Origin: Malurus cyaneus samueli
Taxonomy: Eukaryota; Chordata; Aves; Passeriformes; Maluridae
Assembly (NCBI GenBank): GCA_009741485.1
Contig: CM019214.1
Span: 7,472,537 to 7,536,536 of the forward strand
Reading direction: 5' to 3'
DNA length: 64,000 nucleotides
In this document: positions 35,083 to 48,409 of the stretch, piece by piece
Position numbering within the stretch: the first letter of the stretch is position 1
How the letters are laid out: each line of letters starts with the position of its first letter
Translations under genes and position numbers: made by a program
The notes under the pieces: model-generated
Database searches by the model: none
Seen by the model: the letters and a program-made list of their open reading frames with translations, nothing else
What the model was told of the DNA's origin: nothing

Positions 35083-38000
35083 ATCACAACTTGTGGTTGC
35101 TGCTATTCTATCTTGGCATCAGCTGAGACTGGGAAAAGGGAAAAAGCTGAAGCAAAGCACTTCACATGCAAAGGGTGGTCATGCCTATGCTGCACCTACC
35201 AAATTGCAAAGAAAATGTTGCTTTGACTGTGTTACTGCAAATTTCCAAGGATTTTAGGGAAGGCCATTGCCCATTTTCACACCCTGGGTTATTGGGATAG
35301 CTGGGAAGTGCAATTCTTGTTTGGGAGATAATTGCAAATGTCTCTAAATAGTGTTTTTTAAAGGCTGAGAAGTGTCAGCTTGCAAATTTTCAGGTGCTGA
35401 TTCGGGGGAAATCTCTTCTGGCAAAATGGTTTTATTCTTCTCCATGAAAAAAAGAGAACCCTCTGCAGGGGTAATGGTTCTAAAAGCTTTTCAAAAATCC
35501 TTTACTCCTTCCCTCCCAGCCTTTCTTTGGATATACAGCATTCAATATGAAAAACTTCTGTATGAGAAACCTGTGCTTTCCAGTTGCAGCATAATTTATC
35601 GTAACAAAATTTATATTTTCTATTCAACTGGTGGCCCCTTAAAAGCTGATCAGAACATAGGAAGTTAGAACAAATATGAAAAAAGACCAAATAGATATGA
35701 TGGAAAACTATTGCCTATAACAGATTTATTGCTTCTTCACTTGCATCTCATAAAAGAAAGTGTAGATATTTCTTCTTTTCTACAAACTCACCACAATATT
35801 TTTTCTCATTATTTTTATAAGGCAAGCTCTCTATCATTTTCACAGTATAAAAACAGTCAAAACACAATATCGTTTGGTTATACATTTTAGCAACACAGAC
35901 ATTTAATAGAACCTTTTCTGAAATAGTTTCTGTCCAATATCCCTGATGTTGTCTTGTTCAATGGCTGCCCATCCCTCCATTTGAATAAAAGGTCCTGAGA
36001 CCTCTTTATCTTCCATTAATCTCTTTCATTATTGAATTTATGTTCAGTAATCCAGTAATAAATAATACCATCTCTCAGTTTTGGCTTCCCTTCCAGAGGG
36101 TCATGTTTACTCTACTTCTGAGCTGAGAAAAATTTTTGCTACCATATCGTTAATTATGAACAAACTCTGGCTTAACTTAGACAATTAATAAAACTCAGAC
36201 TTGACCATCTGTGAAATTCTGTTAATAAGCATCATGTCAAGCAATTATCCTTTAGACTAGTTATTCTGGGAGATTCTGTTGTGGCTGCAACTTTTAAAAC
36301 ATTTTAGAACACACATCAACATACTAAACAGGGGCCAAAATCTCTAGTTGAGGTACATCAATTTATACTTGCATAAATTGCTCTAATTTTTCTGAGGAGA
36401 AATTAGAGAGAAACTTCAGAACCTCAGAGGCCATATAATAATTAAGTTGTGGCAGTATTCATTTGTGTCTGAAAGTGAATAAAAAATAATGAGGAGAGAT
36501 CATGGAAGACGTTACCTAGCCTTAAAAAGCTGCCATTGTTTTTAAAGTTAGAAAGTGATTTCTGGCACCTATATTGCAGTGACCAAGGGAGAAACCAAAT
36601 ACATGAGTCAACATAAAATAAGTAAAAATCATCTTCATTGAAAATATAGGAATTTCCAACTTTAAGGATAAAAATTGGACTATATGTAGCAGGTGCTGTC
36701 TCAGGGAATGATGAAAACTGTCTAGAAGTGTCACCTGTTTGGGCACATGTGACAGTCAGATATTCAGGTGTGAAGGTTTTCTGGTTTTAAGCTGGGCTGC
36801 TGCCTCAAGCCAGTCCTTAAACATGCAGAGAGTGGCAGGGATGTCCCAGCAGCACAGGAGGAATTCATGGGATGGGTGTGCTGGGTGTGCACAGGCCATT
36901 TTAGCTAAAGACTAAACTTGATTTTCATGGTTATGAATCACTCATATTTTAAGTCCCACAGGTCTTGACACAATAAGTGCTCTGTTATCATCAGCAGCCT
37001 TTTCTACAGCTCTCAAGTGATGTTTTCTTTCAATAATCTAAAGGTGAAAGAATCCTCTCAAATTCAAGTCATCTGTTCAATGTGCACATCTTTATTTGCT
37101 AGTTTTCAACCAAATGCCCGATGTCCCAGATTGCTCTTTTCCTTACTTAGTAGAATTCACTTTTTATTGACTATTATCACATAATACAGCTATTTTATGT
37201 GTATAGAAGGCTGGTTTATGTGGCAGTATATATCCTTACAACTCTTAATTTGCTTTCTTTGCACCTCTGAAAAGGGGAAGAACAAGAACAAAAGGTTTGG
37301 AAGTCATGGTATGAAAGTTACAGTAAAGAAATCAGGTTTCTTTTCTGATGAGGTTATGAAATAGCTGCAGATGTTAAGTGCAAATTTAATTAGCATTGAC
37401 ATTATCTGATTCCAGCTCTACAGTGGAGTAGATTAAACAAGTTCTTGAAATCTCCATCAGTCCTGCAAATTTTTTTTATTTGAACAATATAATTTAATTT
37501 CATTTATCATCAAAATCTTCACTGTATCAATGACAGAAAACAGTGCAACTAGAACCCCTTTTGGGAATCCCTTTTCCGAGACAGACACAGGAGTTTTTAG
37601 TGACACTAATTCATACACTTTTTTGCTAGATTAGAGTGCCTAACTCTCAAAATTAAAGCTCACTGTTCACCAGTGGCATGTAGGCTAACAGCTAATTTCA
37701 GAGAAATTCCCAGAATTGAAATGATGGTCATAAGGACTCACGCTCTTCAATTCCTTGGATGCTTTTGAAAATCCTTGCCTTAATTTTCATTCCTGCAGTG
37801 TCGCAGTGACATCCAGTGGTCAGTAGGATTACGCTTAAATTGGGCTCTGACCCCACCAAAATTCAAGGGCATCCTTGCCCGTGTGTGCCATGAGCTGATT
37901 CATGCCTGCAAGTCTGCACAGAACTGATGCTTGATTTAACACTGACTCAGCATTTGAAAAATTCAGAAGGATTGTCAGAGGCAAAAGGATGTCTTTATTA

Positions 38001-38230
38001 TGGAACACTCTCCTTACATAATTCCCTCTTTCCAGGATTCCTGTTTGGGCTGCAAATTGTTTAAGGCTGCTCCTGAATTTACATCCTCCCTAAACAGTGA
38101 CAAAAAGAGCAATTAATGATGTTTGTAGTGTAGTAGCACCCTAGAGGTTTACCCTGACAGATTTTGACCAAGAGAAGGACCCTAGTCACTCACATCCTGA
38201 GGTTCTGCACCAAACACAGATTAAAAAAGG

Positions 38231-38252
38231 AAAAAAAAAAAAAAAAAAAAAA
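38231..38252 (+). repeat. Poly(A) run, 22 bases
   Basis: Uninterrupted A run followed by CCAACCC. No associated retrocopy is seen. Confidence 0.9.
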
Positions 38253-38740
38253 CCAACCCGTAAACCAAGCCTGAAATATCAGGTCAACAGCAAAACTAGG
38301 AATCGTGGTAGACACATACAAGCAGTTCCTTCATAATCAGAAGACAACTGTGAGGCTAAAGGCAGAAACTCATCATGTTCAGAGAGGAACAAAAGTTCTA
38401 AGGAGAGAGGGGCTGTGGTGCAGCAGCAAACTAATCAGTAACTAGTGACTGGAAGAGAAGATAGAGAGCAAATCAAAAAGATTTGGCACTGGTACCCAAA
38501 ATATCTCGAAAATGCCAGTTTTATTGGCTCAGTGTTATCGGCAGGACTGAAAAGTGAGAAGCTGATGGTCAGAGAGAGGGTCCCCAGAATCCAGGGAGAT
38601 AGCAGGAAGAGGCAGCTGGAGACTCAGGAGCACTAAACTGAGGGAGAGGACTTGAGGAAGAGCAGCACCACTGAGGGAAAAAGGCTGGGGTGTGGCAGTG
38701 CTGCAGGTGAGTGTAAGAGACCATACAGAAGACCCTTGAC

Positions 38741-39345
38741 TGTCTAACGATCATTGACATGGACAGAGACTGAACACCCCAAAAACCCCAAGATGGAGAA
38801 AGGGGGACTTTTGCTCAAAGGAGTCCGAGCCAGATCGAGGTGGGATGACTGCCAAGTTCCAGCTCCCAGGCTGCTGAGTACAACGTGTAAGCTACGGATG
38901 TCGCACCGTTCTTGACTGAAGGAGGAGAGAACGGTACAGCCCACAGCCCATGCTGCACACCTCATGGAACAATGGACATTCTTTCCCCACTGCTTGGTTG
39001 GTTTTTCCATACTTCACAGCCCCCTGGCTGCTGCCACCCGCTTTCAAAAAGACAATAAAAAGTCTCTCTGAAAAGACCCTGAGGGGATCCCCCCAAGGAC
39101 GTTGGCGAACCCATGGAATCTGGACCTTGAAGGACTCGCCGGAGCCGTTTGGTAGCTATAAACCCACTCTTTCTACTCTTTCTCTCTTTCTCTCTCTCAC
39201 TTCTCTCTCCCACCCTCTTCTATCACAAAAATCCAATAAAATTGTTCATGATTTTGAATATATACTTGCCCCTCGTTTCTTTTGCACTCTGAGATTCTGA
39301 TAACGAACCCTCACGACTCCCGCTTGGGTTAAGCGGATCGTGACA
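38741..39345 (+). mobile_element. Solo ERV LTR with inverted termini
   Basis: The segment starts TGTCTAACGATC and ends GATCGTGACA; apart from two bases these are reverse complements, as expected for LTR termini. Inside are a promoter-like AGACAATAAAAAG near 39,052, a CT-rich block at 39,170-39,215, and CCAATAAAATTG near 39,234, a good polyadenylation signal, followed by a U5-like GC-richer end containing CGCTTGGGTTAAGCGG. I could not identify matching target-site duplications (TTGAC and GTGAG flank it), nor a primer-binding site after it, so exact borders remain open. It is higher in CpG than its surroundings, suggesting a comparatively young insertion. Confidence 0.65.
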
Positions 39346-39795
39346 GTGAGGAGAAGGAGAGACCCATGAGGAGGGGGCAGGAGAGAGAGAGAGACCCATA
39401 GCCAAAAGCCCCACGTGGGACAAATTCCTCAAAAGAATTTTCTTAAAACAATCACGTATGGGGGCAGAAAAGGCTTCAGTTTACACTCTGCTCTGAGATT
39501 TTACCACTGCATCTTCAGAAGAGACAAAAAGGAAAAAGTAACCTGTAGGTGAGAAGGGGCTCCGGATGTCAAAGATGTGATAAAAGAGATAAATAATAAA
39601 CCCCACAGTGTCGTGTCAGAAGTCACAACTAAGATGTCCTAGGGGATGAGTGAAGGGGGCATTTAAGCTCCAGCTGGCAAAGTCAGAATGCTCATATCAA
39701 GCCATACTGCTCATGTTAAGCCCTTCTCCTTCTCCCAGGATGACAGCAGAAGCCAGAAGCACTCCACAGCACAAAAACAAAAAAAAAAACCAAAA

Positions 39796-39836
<41 letters not shown>

Positions 39837-40540
39837 CAGCTGTCATTGCGATGTGAGAGATTGAAGCTACCAGACATGCTGACACTGCCAGAGATAGGCT
39901 TAATTTTTCGGTATAATCACAATAGCACACATTTTCCTACACTCACTGTTTATGCTACCGTGGGAAATATTTGCTTTTATTTATTTTTTAGTTATCACTT
40001 CTGTAACCTTGTTTATTGACAAAACCATGATGAGCCATTTGCTTTAGCAGATATTCTGCATAGGGGAGAGGAGAGGACATGAGCAAAGGTTTAGGAAAAA
40101 TGTCAAGGAGACTTAATAGCAGGAAATGAAGTGGGATGGAGGAAGGAACAGACAGGAGATATGATCTCTGCTGTTGAAGGAAGAAAAGGAAGAAAACAGT
40201 TGTGATGGTAGATGTGACATTTGGGCTTACAGGCAGGAGAGGCGTGACAAAGAAAGGCAGGGTGGGCACCCTGAACAGCCAAAAATACCATGACATGGAA
40301 AATGAATCCACACAAATGAAGGAAGAAGGATGAAAACAGTGCAGAAGCAGGAAGTGCAAAGAAGAAAGAGTATAACACTGAGAAGGGAAAAAATAATTTA
40401 TTCTAAAAAATGTGTACTACTTCAGAACATTATTAGAGGAAGAAACACAGAAACACAGCATGAGAAACATCTAGGTTCATATGGATATTATAGAGTAGAT
40501 GATGTTAGAGATGGAAAGACCAACTAAGGAATCCAATTTA
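39346..40540. other. Unique DNA with a long poly(A)
   Basis: No gene is seen. A 36-base A run lies at 39,797-39,832, preceded by further A-rich sequence from about 39,772. Confidence 0.6.
39797..39832 (+). repeat. Poly(A) run, 36 bases
   Basis: The longest pure A run in the window. The preceding sequence AACAAAAAAAAAACCAAAAC is also A-rich. I do not recognise an upstream retrotransposed transcript. Confidence 0.9.
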
Positions 40541-40544
40541 GAAC

Positions 40545-40930
40545 CAGAAAATGGTTCAGGTTGGGAGTGACCTCTGGAGGTGATATGGCTCAACCACCTG
40601 CCCAAGCAAGTCCAGGACCATGTACAGACAGCTTTTGGATTTCTTCAAGGAGGGAGAACCTTCCTGGGCAACCTTTGCTCAGTCTATTTCAGAGTAAAAA
40701 ATAAATAAATAGTTCCTGCTGTTAAGCAGGAGCCTCCTGTTTCAATGTGTATGTCCATTGCCTCTGATCCTGTCACTGAGCACCACTGAACAGCTCCTGG
40801 CACCATTCCCTCTGCTCCCTCCTTTCAGGTATTTATGCACATTGATGAGATTCTCCCCTGAGGTTTTTTTCTCTAAGCTAAACTGCCCCATCTCCCTCAG
40901 TCTCCTCCCAGTATGTCCCTGTCCCTCATG
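40545..40930 (-). mobile_element. CR1 LINE fragment, minus strand
   Basis: The + strand shows the reverse complement of the CR1 3' region: ATGGTTCAGGTTGGGAGTGACC, CTCAACCACCTGCCCAAGC, CCTTCCTGGGCAACC, then CTGATCCTGTCACTGAGCACC, TCCCTCCTTTCAGGTATTTATGCAC, TGAGATTCTCCCCTGAGG and CATCTCCCTCAGTCTCCTCCC. It is old and indel-laden. A distinct subfamily from the one at 45,586 is suggested by the different wording, but this was not aligned. Confidence 0.85.
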
Positions 40931-43900
40931 CTGATACTATGAGCATATTAATAATTATTCTTCTCACAAGGGTCCCATATTAATTAATATTTGAATATAT
41001 GCCTTGAGACCTTCAGAATAATACTGCTCCTCTAGTTAAGTAAGAAAGTATTGATTCTGTTTTCAAATATTCTTTATATAGCTTGGATTTATACATCTTT
41101 AAAGTATTAAATCCTTAGAACAGCTGTAAAGATACATACATAAAATAAAATGAGGATGTAAAACATGCTTCTCAGACTTCTCTTAAATAAATGCACTTTT
41201 AATAACAGTGAAAACACAGTGAAACTGAAGGTTTATCATCACATTTTTAATTTTAGAATGTGGTATTACCTATCCTTTCTCAAATTAATCTTAACCTTCT
41301 ATAAGAACATTCAAAGTTGTCAATACTGTCAATATAATTATCAAGCATGTATCAACTCAAAGCAAAACACCACCAATCACTCAGCAGAAAGGTAGCTCTA
41401 GAATATTTCCAAGTTTGGCAATGATTTTCAAGTTGTTTGATTTTGCAGCATCACTGAGGAAATAATTATTTTCTACTGTAATCACAATTAGCTTTGCAAG
41501 AGATTAATAGTAAAAGCAGCATGCCTCTCTCTCTCTCTCTCATCTTCCTTCACAGGAATTGATTTCTCTAAGACAGTTATGTTGGAATCAGGGAGAAATA
41601 AAGATTACAGTGAAGAAAGACTGTGTAGTGTCTCATGTACTGGTTTGCTTTCTGGATTCCTACAGGCTTCATCAAAAGATCTTCTCATCCATTTTCAGAG
41701 CTGCACAAAAGATTAATGTCAGAGGCAGCACTGTGACTGCAGAAAACCTGGTGTTGAAGCTCCTACACTAAACTAACTGATGAAAACTCCTTTGGGGAAC
41801 TTCGGTCAGTTTGGGGGATATAATGAATCCTTACTGCAGCTCCTGGAAGGAAAATTTCTGTGAGTGACTTTATTTTCAGCTCCTGTACTTTGAAGAATTA
41901 TTGCTTTTTTCTTCATTTGGTAAATTCCTGTCACCAACTTCCTCTTCCTGCCATTTTCACTCACTGCCATGACAATATGTAAAGTCTTCATGGAGGTAAC
42001 CCTGCATGGTCTATAAGTTCCCCTCTAGCACCATCCCCTCTGCTGTGAATTGGTAAAGTATTTCCCCCGGAAATCACTAATTCTTATCTCTCTGTATCTC
42101 AGTTAAAGGGGTTTATAATTGCTGGATTGAAGAAAACATGGAGGTTAAACTATGTTAGGGATTCCAAAAAAAAAAAAAAAAAAAAGATACCAAGTATCTG
42201 CAACAGTGTATTTCTTAGATGAAATATATTAACTGTCATTGGCTTATACATCTCATTGCAACCTTTAGAATTGCAAAGAAGAAGGTATTTTCTTAAAAGA
42301 GGAAGGGGGACATTTACTGTGCACAGAGGATTGCCCCAAGATGTAATAGTCAGGCTAAATGACTTGCTGCCATCTATTGACCATGCACCTTTAAGTGTCT
42401 GAGATTTTCAGTAAGATGATGAAAAGACAATAAAACCTTGTAGCACAATCAATACAGGGGAACCTATCTCTGTGTGACAAAGTCAAAATAATTTGAATAT
42501 GCTCTATTCCTGTCAGCACTTTCCCGAATTTTCACCTAAAGCTAGTGCCAGCTGTTTGCACGTTGCCTTTCTCAGTTTAGAACTGAGATTTAGAACAGCA
42601 GCCTCTCCTCCACATCAGAGCACGTAAGAAATGAAGCAGTCTACCTTCAAGGGCATCAGAGTGATGCAAGCTGAGCTTGAAAAATGACTTTGTATAGATT
42701 TGTTGCTCATGCTCAATTCTGTCCCTTCTCTAAAACAAAATGAAGTTAACTAGCATCATAGCTTCCTACCCAGAATTATGGCCATGTCTCTCCACGCATC
42801 CCTTTTTTATGTATTTATTTACCAAGGCTTTAAAATAAGAAATCACTTCTTTATAAAAAAATTATCTCCTTGGAATAATAGGCATAGGCATGATTTCTGA
42901 TAGAGCAATAGCTCCTCTGCATGATAGCAAACACTTGCAGCAAGAAACAGAAGCCCATCCACTCTGGGGGTTTCCATTAGACAGACAGGCACTGCTGTAA
43001 GAAATTTATTGGGTTTTGCATCAGTGAGGTTCTCCATTTCACAATATTTTGTTGCCTTTTCTGTACCAAAAGTAACAGATTAAAAAATAACTATTTCCCT
43101 TAAGATTTGAGCAAACTGATTTCTCAGGATACAATTATGCATCAGTCAAGCTGTGTTTTATAAAAAGCAAGATAAGGTGACGGGCTAGTTGAGACAAACA
43201 TTTGTTTCCAATGAACATTTCTGCAGACAACTGTCAGCTCCAGCAAGGATGCTCATCAGGCCTCCTGGTACATCCTACCTCAGGTCTGCATCTAGAGATT
43301 AATAGTGGCACAATAGAACTTGCTTTCATATCAACAATTAAAAAACTAAATAGTTATGATTGTTTCCGTCACAGAAACATCAGAGAGAATGATGGACCAC
43401 ATCTTGCCTTCAGCAACACTCAACATCATCCAAAGGGTGATCCCTTCATCACAACACAAACACAAGCAGAATTTGTCCATTTAAATAAAGCTTCTGAGTT
43501 TGTGTACTGCTGAAGTCAGTAAAGGTGAAAGGCATGAAAAGCATTTTAAAGCAGCAGAAAATCTGACTCAGAGCTCACCAATCCAGGCACGTATTTTCCA
43601 ATTGTAATGATACAAAGAGACAAATACACAGTGGGAAGACTCCAGAGGAAAATAACAGTGGTGCACAGTACAAAGGATAATTCAACCTCTGAAAACCATT
43701 CCCACTGACCAAAGTGGATGCATATTGCTACATCAATAGTCTGGGAAACAAGGAAAATTGAATTTATTACTACATGTCCCAGAAGTTTAGCAGATGTTAT
43801 TATCCTGTCCTTTACATGTGAGCTCTTGTATGAAGCACTATGGATGTGTGAAACATGGAAAACTTCAATATTTGGTATTAGGTGCTACATATCCTAAGCA

Positions 43901-44832
43901 CCAAGTCCATAAATCACTCTCCCTGCTGCATTTACAATGCAGTAAGAAAGCAGAAACCCTTTTTCTCCAGTCCCACCTTTCAGTTTATGCAGAACTTTAG
44001 AGCACATGGAGTGATTGAAACATTTTTTCTTGGCACAACTGTCTACTTTTCCATCCTTTACCCCATTCCATAAACTGGTCACTCCACACAGATGTTGTGC
44101 CTCCCAACATCTTTGAGTAGCTCTAACCTCTTCCTCCAGTCAGCTGCAAATATTGCCTTCCCTGGTGAACCAAAATAGAAATGTTCCTCTTTGTAGATGG
44201 AAGATAAAGCCTGAGTTCCAACTTTATAGCACTCTACCAATTCCCCTGATTTTAGCAGACAACGAAATTAGGAATTGAAAACAGTTTTCATGCTCCAAAA
44301 ACAGATGGTCAAAGATGAGTCTCCAGAGATAGAAAGATGCTATGATAGCTAAATATGGATTAGTTTAAAAGCCTTCAAGGGTGACAGCAAGCAGCAACTT
44401 TAAAAAACAGTCATGTGTTACTAAAACAAACTTGGCAGCACATACTCACTGCTTCCTAAAGCTGGCATTATGGGCTGGTTCTTGGGAGGCACAGCTGGAA
44501 TAGAATTATTCTTTCCCAGCTCTCTGCCAGTCCTAGAAAGCATGTACTTTTCTCTCGGCCACCTGAGTGGCCTCAGAGGATCAAATCTCTCAAAGTGTGG
44601 GATTCAGTCCTGCAAATTTTGAGTCCTAGCCAATAAGCTGAACTATAAGCAATAAGCAGCACATATTTATGGGGTACCCGTCAAAGACAGCAAAATAAAA
44701 TTACCTGCTTTGGTATATCAGCAGCTTCACCTACAGAGTTAGAAATCTCTCAGTGTTTATGTTGCACACATTTCAGGTGATTTTACGTTTTTTTTAACCA
44801 GGAAGGCACAATGCACCCCAGTGTATTCAGAA
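40931..44832. other. Unique non-coding DNA, no gene seen
   Basis: AT-rich DNA with only short random open frames. A (CT)n run sits at 41,525-41,541 and an A20 run at 42,166-42,185. The right edge is the start of duplicated segment C. Confidence 0.55.
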
Positions 44833-45585
44833 GCATCATCAGCTTGGTCTCAGCTAGCAAAATAACATGATCACAGTCTGAATTATGAAAGCACTATTTC
44901 CTTTAATTCACTCTCTTTGGAAGTCATCGGTGCTACAGAGGTTTCACTGCCATAACAATTGAGAATATACTGAATTGCCATAACACCTGAGAGCAGTAGG
45001 AAGGAACCCTTCATAATGCACCTTTACAGAAAACCAGCCTGTGTTCTATAACTGAGCAAAAAGGTGTTGCACAGAACACACAGCAAACCAGCTCATGCTT
45101 GAGAAAAAGCTTTGTTTCTGAGTGACTGGGCTTATAAACATCAACACACACACTTGAATACCCTATACATTTACTTTGCTTAGATAATGCTAAGTAGTAC
45201 AGCTGTCAAAAATGGTTATAATTTAAAGTGAGCATTCAGAATGTAATGTTCTATATCGGTACCACTGCTGAGGCTAAATTTTAGGTGGTAATTATAATGT
45301 TGATCATCTGAGATGAGAGTGTATCATAAAAAATACTCAAAACCCCAACAATTAATGCTTAAAACCAAAATCCTTTACAAAACTGTCATAAAGAAAATAT
45401 AAACATAAAATCTTTATTTGAGAGTGAGAAATGTACATTGCAAAATGTTATAAAACAAAACTCAGAAATTAATTGCTATTTAGGGCAATTTTTTTTAAAT
45501 TTCTGAATTAATTTAATTAAATTCTGCATCACAGCAAAACAAAAAAAAAAAACAAAAAAAAAAAAAGCAAGGGGAGGAATATTAA

Positions 45586-45905
45586 CATAGAATGACTTAA
45601 TCATGGAATCATGTTTATATGTTGGAAAACTTCTAAGATCATTGAGTCCAACTGTTAACCAAGCACTACCAGGTCCAGCAACAAACCATGTCCCCAAATG
45701 CCATTTCTACACATCTTACAAATACCTCCAGGAATGTTGATTCCACCACTTCCCTGGGCAGTCTGTTTCAATGTTTGGCAACGCTACTGATGATGAAATT
45801 TTTTTAATATCTGAACTAAACCTTCCCTGCTGCGACTTGAAGCTATTTCCTCTTGCCCTATAATTTTTTACTTGGGAGAAGACATATTCTGACAAATTCC
45901 CCCTT
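45586..45905 (-). mobile_element. CR1 LINE fragment, minus strand (copy C)
   Basis: The + strand begins with CATAGAAT, the reverse complement of the CR1 terminal ATTCTATG, then runs through TCATTGAGTCCAACTGTTAACC, GCACTACCAGGTCCA, ACATCTTACAAATACCTCCAGG, CACCACTTCCCTGGGCAG, TTTCCTCTTGCCCTAT and TTACTTGGGAGAAGA. This order and these motifs match the CR1 3' untranslated region plus the end of ORF2 read backwards. It is 5'-truncated. Its duplicate is at 56,292. Confidence 0.9.
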
Positions 45906-46662
45906 TTGAATTTTTTAAAAGAGAGGTAAAAAATTAATTAATAATCTTTGATATTTGTCAGTCCTTCACCTCCAAAGTGTCAAGTATTGCCTACATCAGA
46001 ACACTGTTCTGGAAACTTTGCTCCCTATGGCTTTTATATTGTTTAATTCCTCTTATCCTGGACTGCCAGGAGATGAAAAAGACCATCCCTAATTTTAAAA
46101 TTTAGTCAGGACACAGCCAGCAAACAAAGAAAGACATAATAAGTGAGCACTAGGAAAGCTTATGGGCCCTAGACTAGATGCCTCTAGACTGGAGGAGACT
46201 TCATACTTCTGGGGAATTTTATGGTCCCACTGAACAGGAGCAACTGCTGAAGAATCTGAGCCTTAATGAATGCCAGCAATGGGTGAAGGGGGCATAATGA
46301 GGGTAAGAGCAGTTATTAACTATTGGAATCCTCTGTTCATCTGCTACTTGGCACAGATAGAGTTGTACTGAAAGCTTTTTACTGGGCAACAAACAGTGAC
46401 TTTCTACAGTGGAGCCTGGACACGTCCGTAACTTTATTCCAATATGTATTATTGGATTTATCTCATACATCAATTCTAATGAAGAAGAATTTTTAAGTGC
46501 TCATCTTGACCAGCAGGTGATTCTTACTAAAGAAACAGCTCTCCCTGCTGGTTAAACAAGTGATCTATCATGGCACTGAGTTTGACTCACTTCATTTTAT
46601 CTGATGGAAGATCTTGTTGCAGAGCTAATGGCTGAGAGATAACTCACTAACTTCTCCAACTC

Positions 46663-46663
46663 N
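46663..46663. other. Single N hiding a 113-base deletion relative to D
   Basis: C reads CTCCAACTC-N-TCATGAACAG. In D the same flanks at 57,355 and 57,469 are separated by 113 A-rich bases (57,356-57,468). The N therefore marks an unresolved junction rather than one unknown base. Confidence 0.9.
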
Positions 46664-47865
46664 TCATGAACAGAATATATGCAGAATATATCACAGAAAA
46701 ATTACGTTATTGCAAAAGAAAACAAAAAGCAAACACTTGTCTCCAGTAGCTAATACAATGTAAGTGCTATTCAGAGAGCAGTTACTGCTTTTCTACAAGT
46801 GCTGGAGCACCTCCACAAACAGTCTGAAGCTCTATTCTGCTGAGAGTGTCTCCATGAATAAAAACCTTTGTCCATTGAGCTGAACAGCAGGAGATACCAG
46901 CTCTGAGCATGTAGACAGGTTATCTGTTTGATAACAGCTTACAACGTGTAGCAGACACAAATTATTACTTTGGGACTTACTGTCACGAGAGTTACTGCAA
47001 AGGCAAATTATTTGGTAGCCCTACACATATGATTATAGCATCATGTTAGAAGTAATCTCATTACAAAAGAAGTGCTTTCTTGATCATAATCCTTCCTTTG
47101 CAGATACTCCTGACACTTTGTTGGGAGGGGTGTAGCATTTAGTGGATTGAAAGTTAGCATTCTTCACAGATTGATGGCAAACTGGTTTTTACAGGTAACT
47201 AAGTGATTCTTGAGATGCATGAACATATGAAAATATATTTTTCAATATTTCAGAAAGATCATGATTTGTTACCTGTGCACTTGAGTAGACAAAAAGAGAC
47301 TTACACGTTTCAGGTCTGATTTTTGGATCAGTCAAAATGTGGTTTTAATTCTCTTGCAAAAGTGGCAACTAGGGACTGCTTTGGCTTACAGCATGAGATG
47401 CAGAAACCTGAGGCAAAAAAAAAAACAAAGGTTGCTCTCATTTACACTGGTGACAGTTTCCAGGCAGAGCTAGGTTAAGTGCAAGACTAAATTATATCTG
47501 TATCCAATGTGCCAAGAACGTCAACATCAACTCTGCCCCACCTGAAAAGAGAATTGGCCAGAAATTCAATACCGTTCAAGACTGGTTTCTCAGTTACCTG
47601 CCAGGCACTGTTTTCACTTCTCAGGGCATCATTTAGCTTTGAAACACTTTGTGTACATTTAAATATATAAGCACAAATAGTACAGTTATTAAAATCCCAT
47701 TCATCTTTGCAGTACTTCCTGTCACTGAGGCATAAAATAAAGTAGCAATGATGAAACACAGCTTACTGCCTGACCTGAAAAGACTGCTGGATTTGACAGG
47801 AGCAGACCAGTCAAGAATTAACACCTAAACTATTAGATTAGAAGCATTGCCAGGTAATTAGGATC

Positions 47866-47869
<4 letters not shown>

Positions 47870-47899
<30 letters not shown>
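47870..47899 (+). repeat. Poly(A) run (copy C)
   Basis: About 30 A in C against about 15 in D (58,670-58,684). Length differences at homopolymers are expected from sequencing error or slippage. Confidence 0.9.
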
Positions 47900-47901
<2 letters not shown>

Positions 47902-48144
47902 TGGAAAGCATCCATACATTTGACCAAAAAGATGAGATTTACTTACCTTCATGGGTGAGGGACTGCTCTTACAAGTTGGGTCAGTATGAAAAAAGGCACA
48001 ATGTTCAAAAAGCGTGGATAAACAGCTTTGTTTGTAGTCCCAGAAAAGATGCTGTGTGTGTAATATTATTTTTCTGCAAAATCTCTAGATTTCTTGAATG
48101 GGTAGAGACAGGTGACTGACCCCACTCCATTTTCTGTGGCTGCA

Positions 48145-48409
48145 GCCACACCTTGAGTCCTGTGTGCAGTTTGGGGCACCACAATACAAGAAGGATATAA
48201 AACTATTAAAGAGGGTCCAGAGGAGAGCTACAAACGTTGTTGAGGATCTCCAGTAAAATGATATTGAGAAGCAGCTGAGGTCACTTGTCTTGTTCAGCCT
48301 CTGGCACATGGTGTGGCTCTGGGGGTTGTGCTATGCAGGGTCAGGAGCTGAACTTTGGGCAGTCCTTGTGGGTCCCATCCAGCTCAGGATATTCTATGAT
48401 TCTGTGAAC
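48145..48409 (+). mobile_element. CR1 LINE 3' end (copy C)
   Basis: Segments in order: CAGTTTGGGGCACCACAATAC, AAGGATATAAAACTATTAAAG, GTCCAGAGGAGAGCTACAAA, TTGTTCAGCCTCTGG, then the 3' UTR TCCTTGTGGGTCCCATCCAG, CTCAGGAT and the terminal ATTCTATGATTCTGTG at 48,391-48,406. The last is the CR1 octamer repeat that defines the element's 3' end. It is 5'-truncated and internally deleted, with no coding capacity. It also lies in opposite orientation to the CR1 piece at 45,586. Confidence 0.92.

Larger units (their letters stand above)
34571..38740. other. Unique non-coding DNA, no gene seen
   Basis: AT-rich single-copy sequence. It holds the 13-bp tandem repeat at 35,035-35,082 and an A22 run at 38,231-38,252. 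I recognise no coding exon or transposon. Confidence 0.55.

Noticed and set aside
38755..39345. TGACA repeats at 38,755 and 39,341 considered as a TSD of a 581-bp element
   Set aside because: That would make the element end in CG. The alternative borders 38,741-39,345 give proper TG...CA and inverted termini, so TGACA at the right is more likely the LTR end itself.
39346..39365. Possible retroviral primer-binding site after the LTR at 38,741
   Set aside because: The sequence GTGAGGAGAAGGAGAGACCC does not match the 3' end of a tRNA as I know them (e.g. tRNA-Pro or tRNA-Lys type), and no gag follows.
44470..44525. Resemblance to the start of the LTR family at 32,562 (GGCTGGTTC, CTGGAATAGAATTATTC)
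   Set aside because: Only about 20 loosely matching bases with an insertion in between; nothing else of the LTR follows.
48340..48409. Considered as a possible exon end because of an open frame through it
   Set aside because: The sequence is the CR1 3' UTR with its terminal octamer repeat; the frame is incidental.
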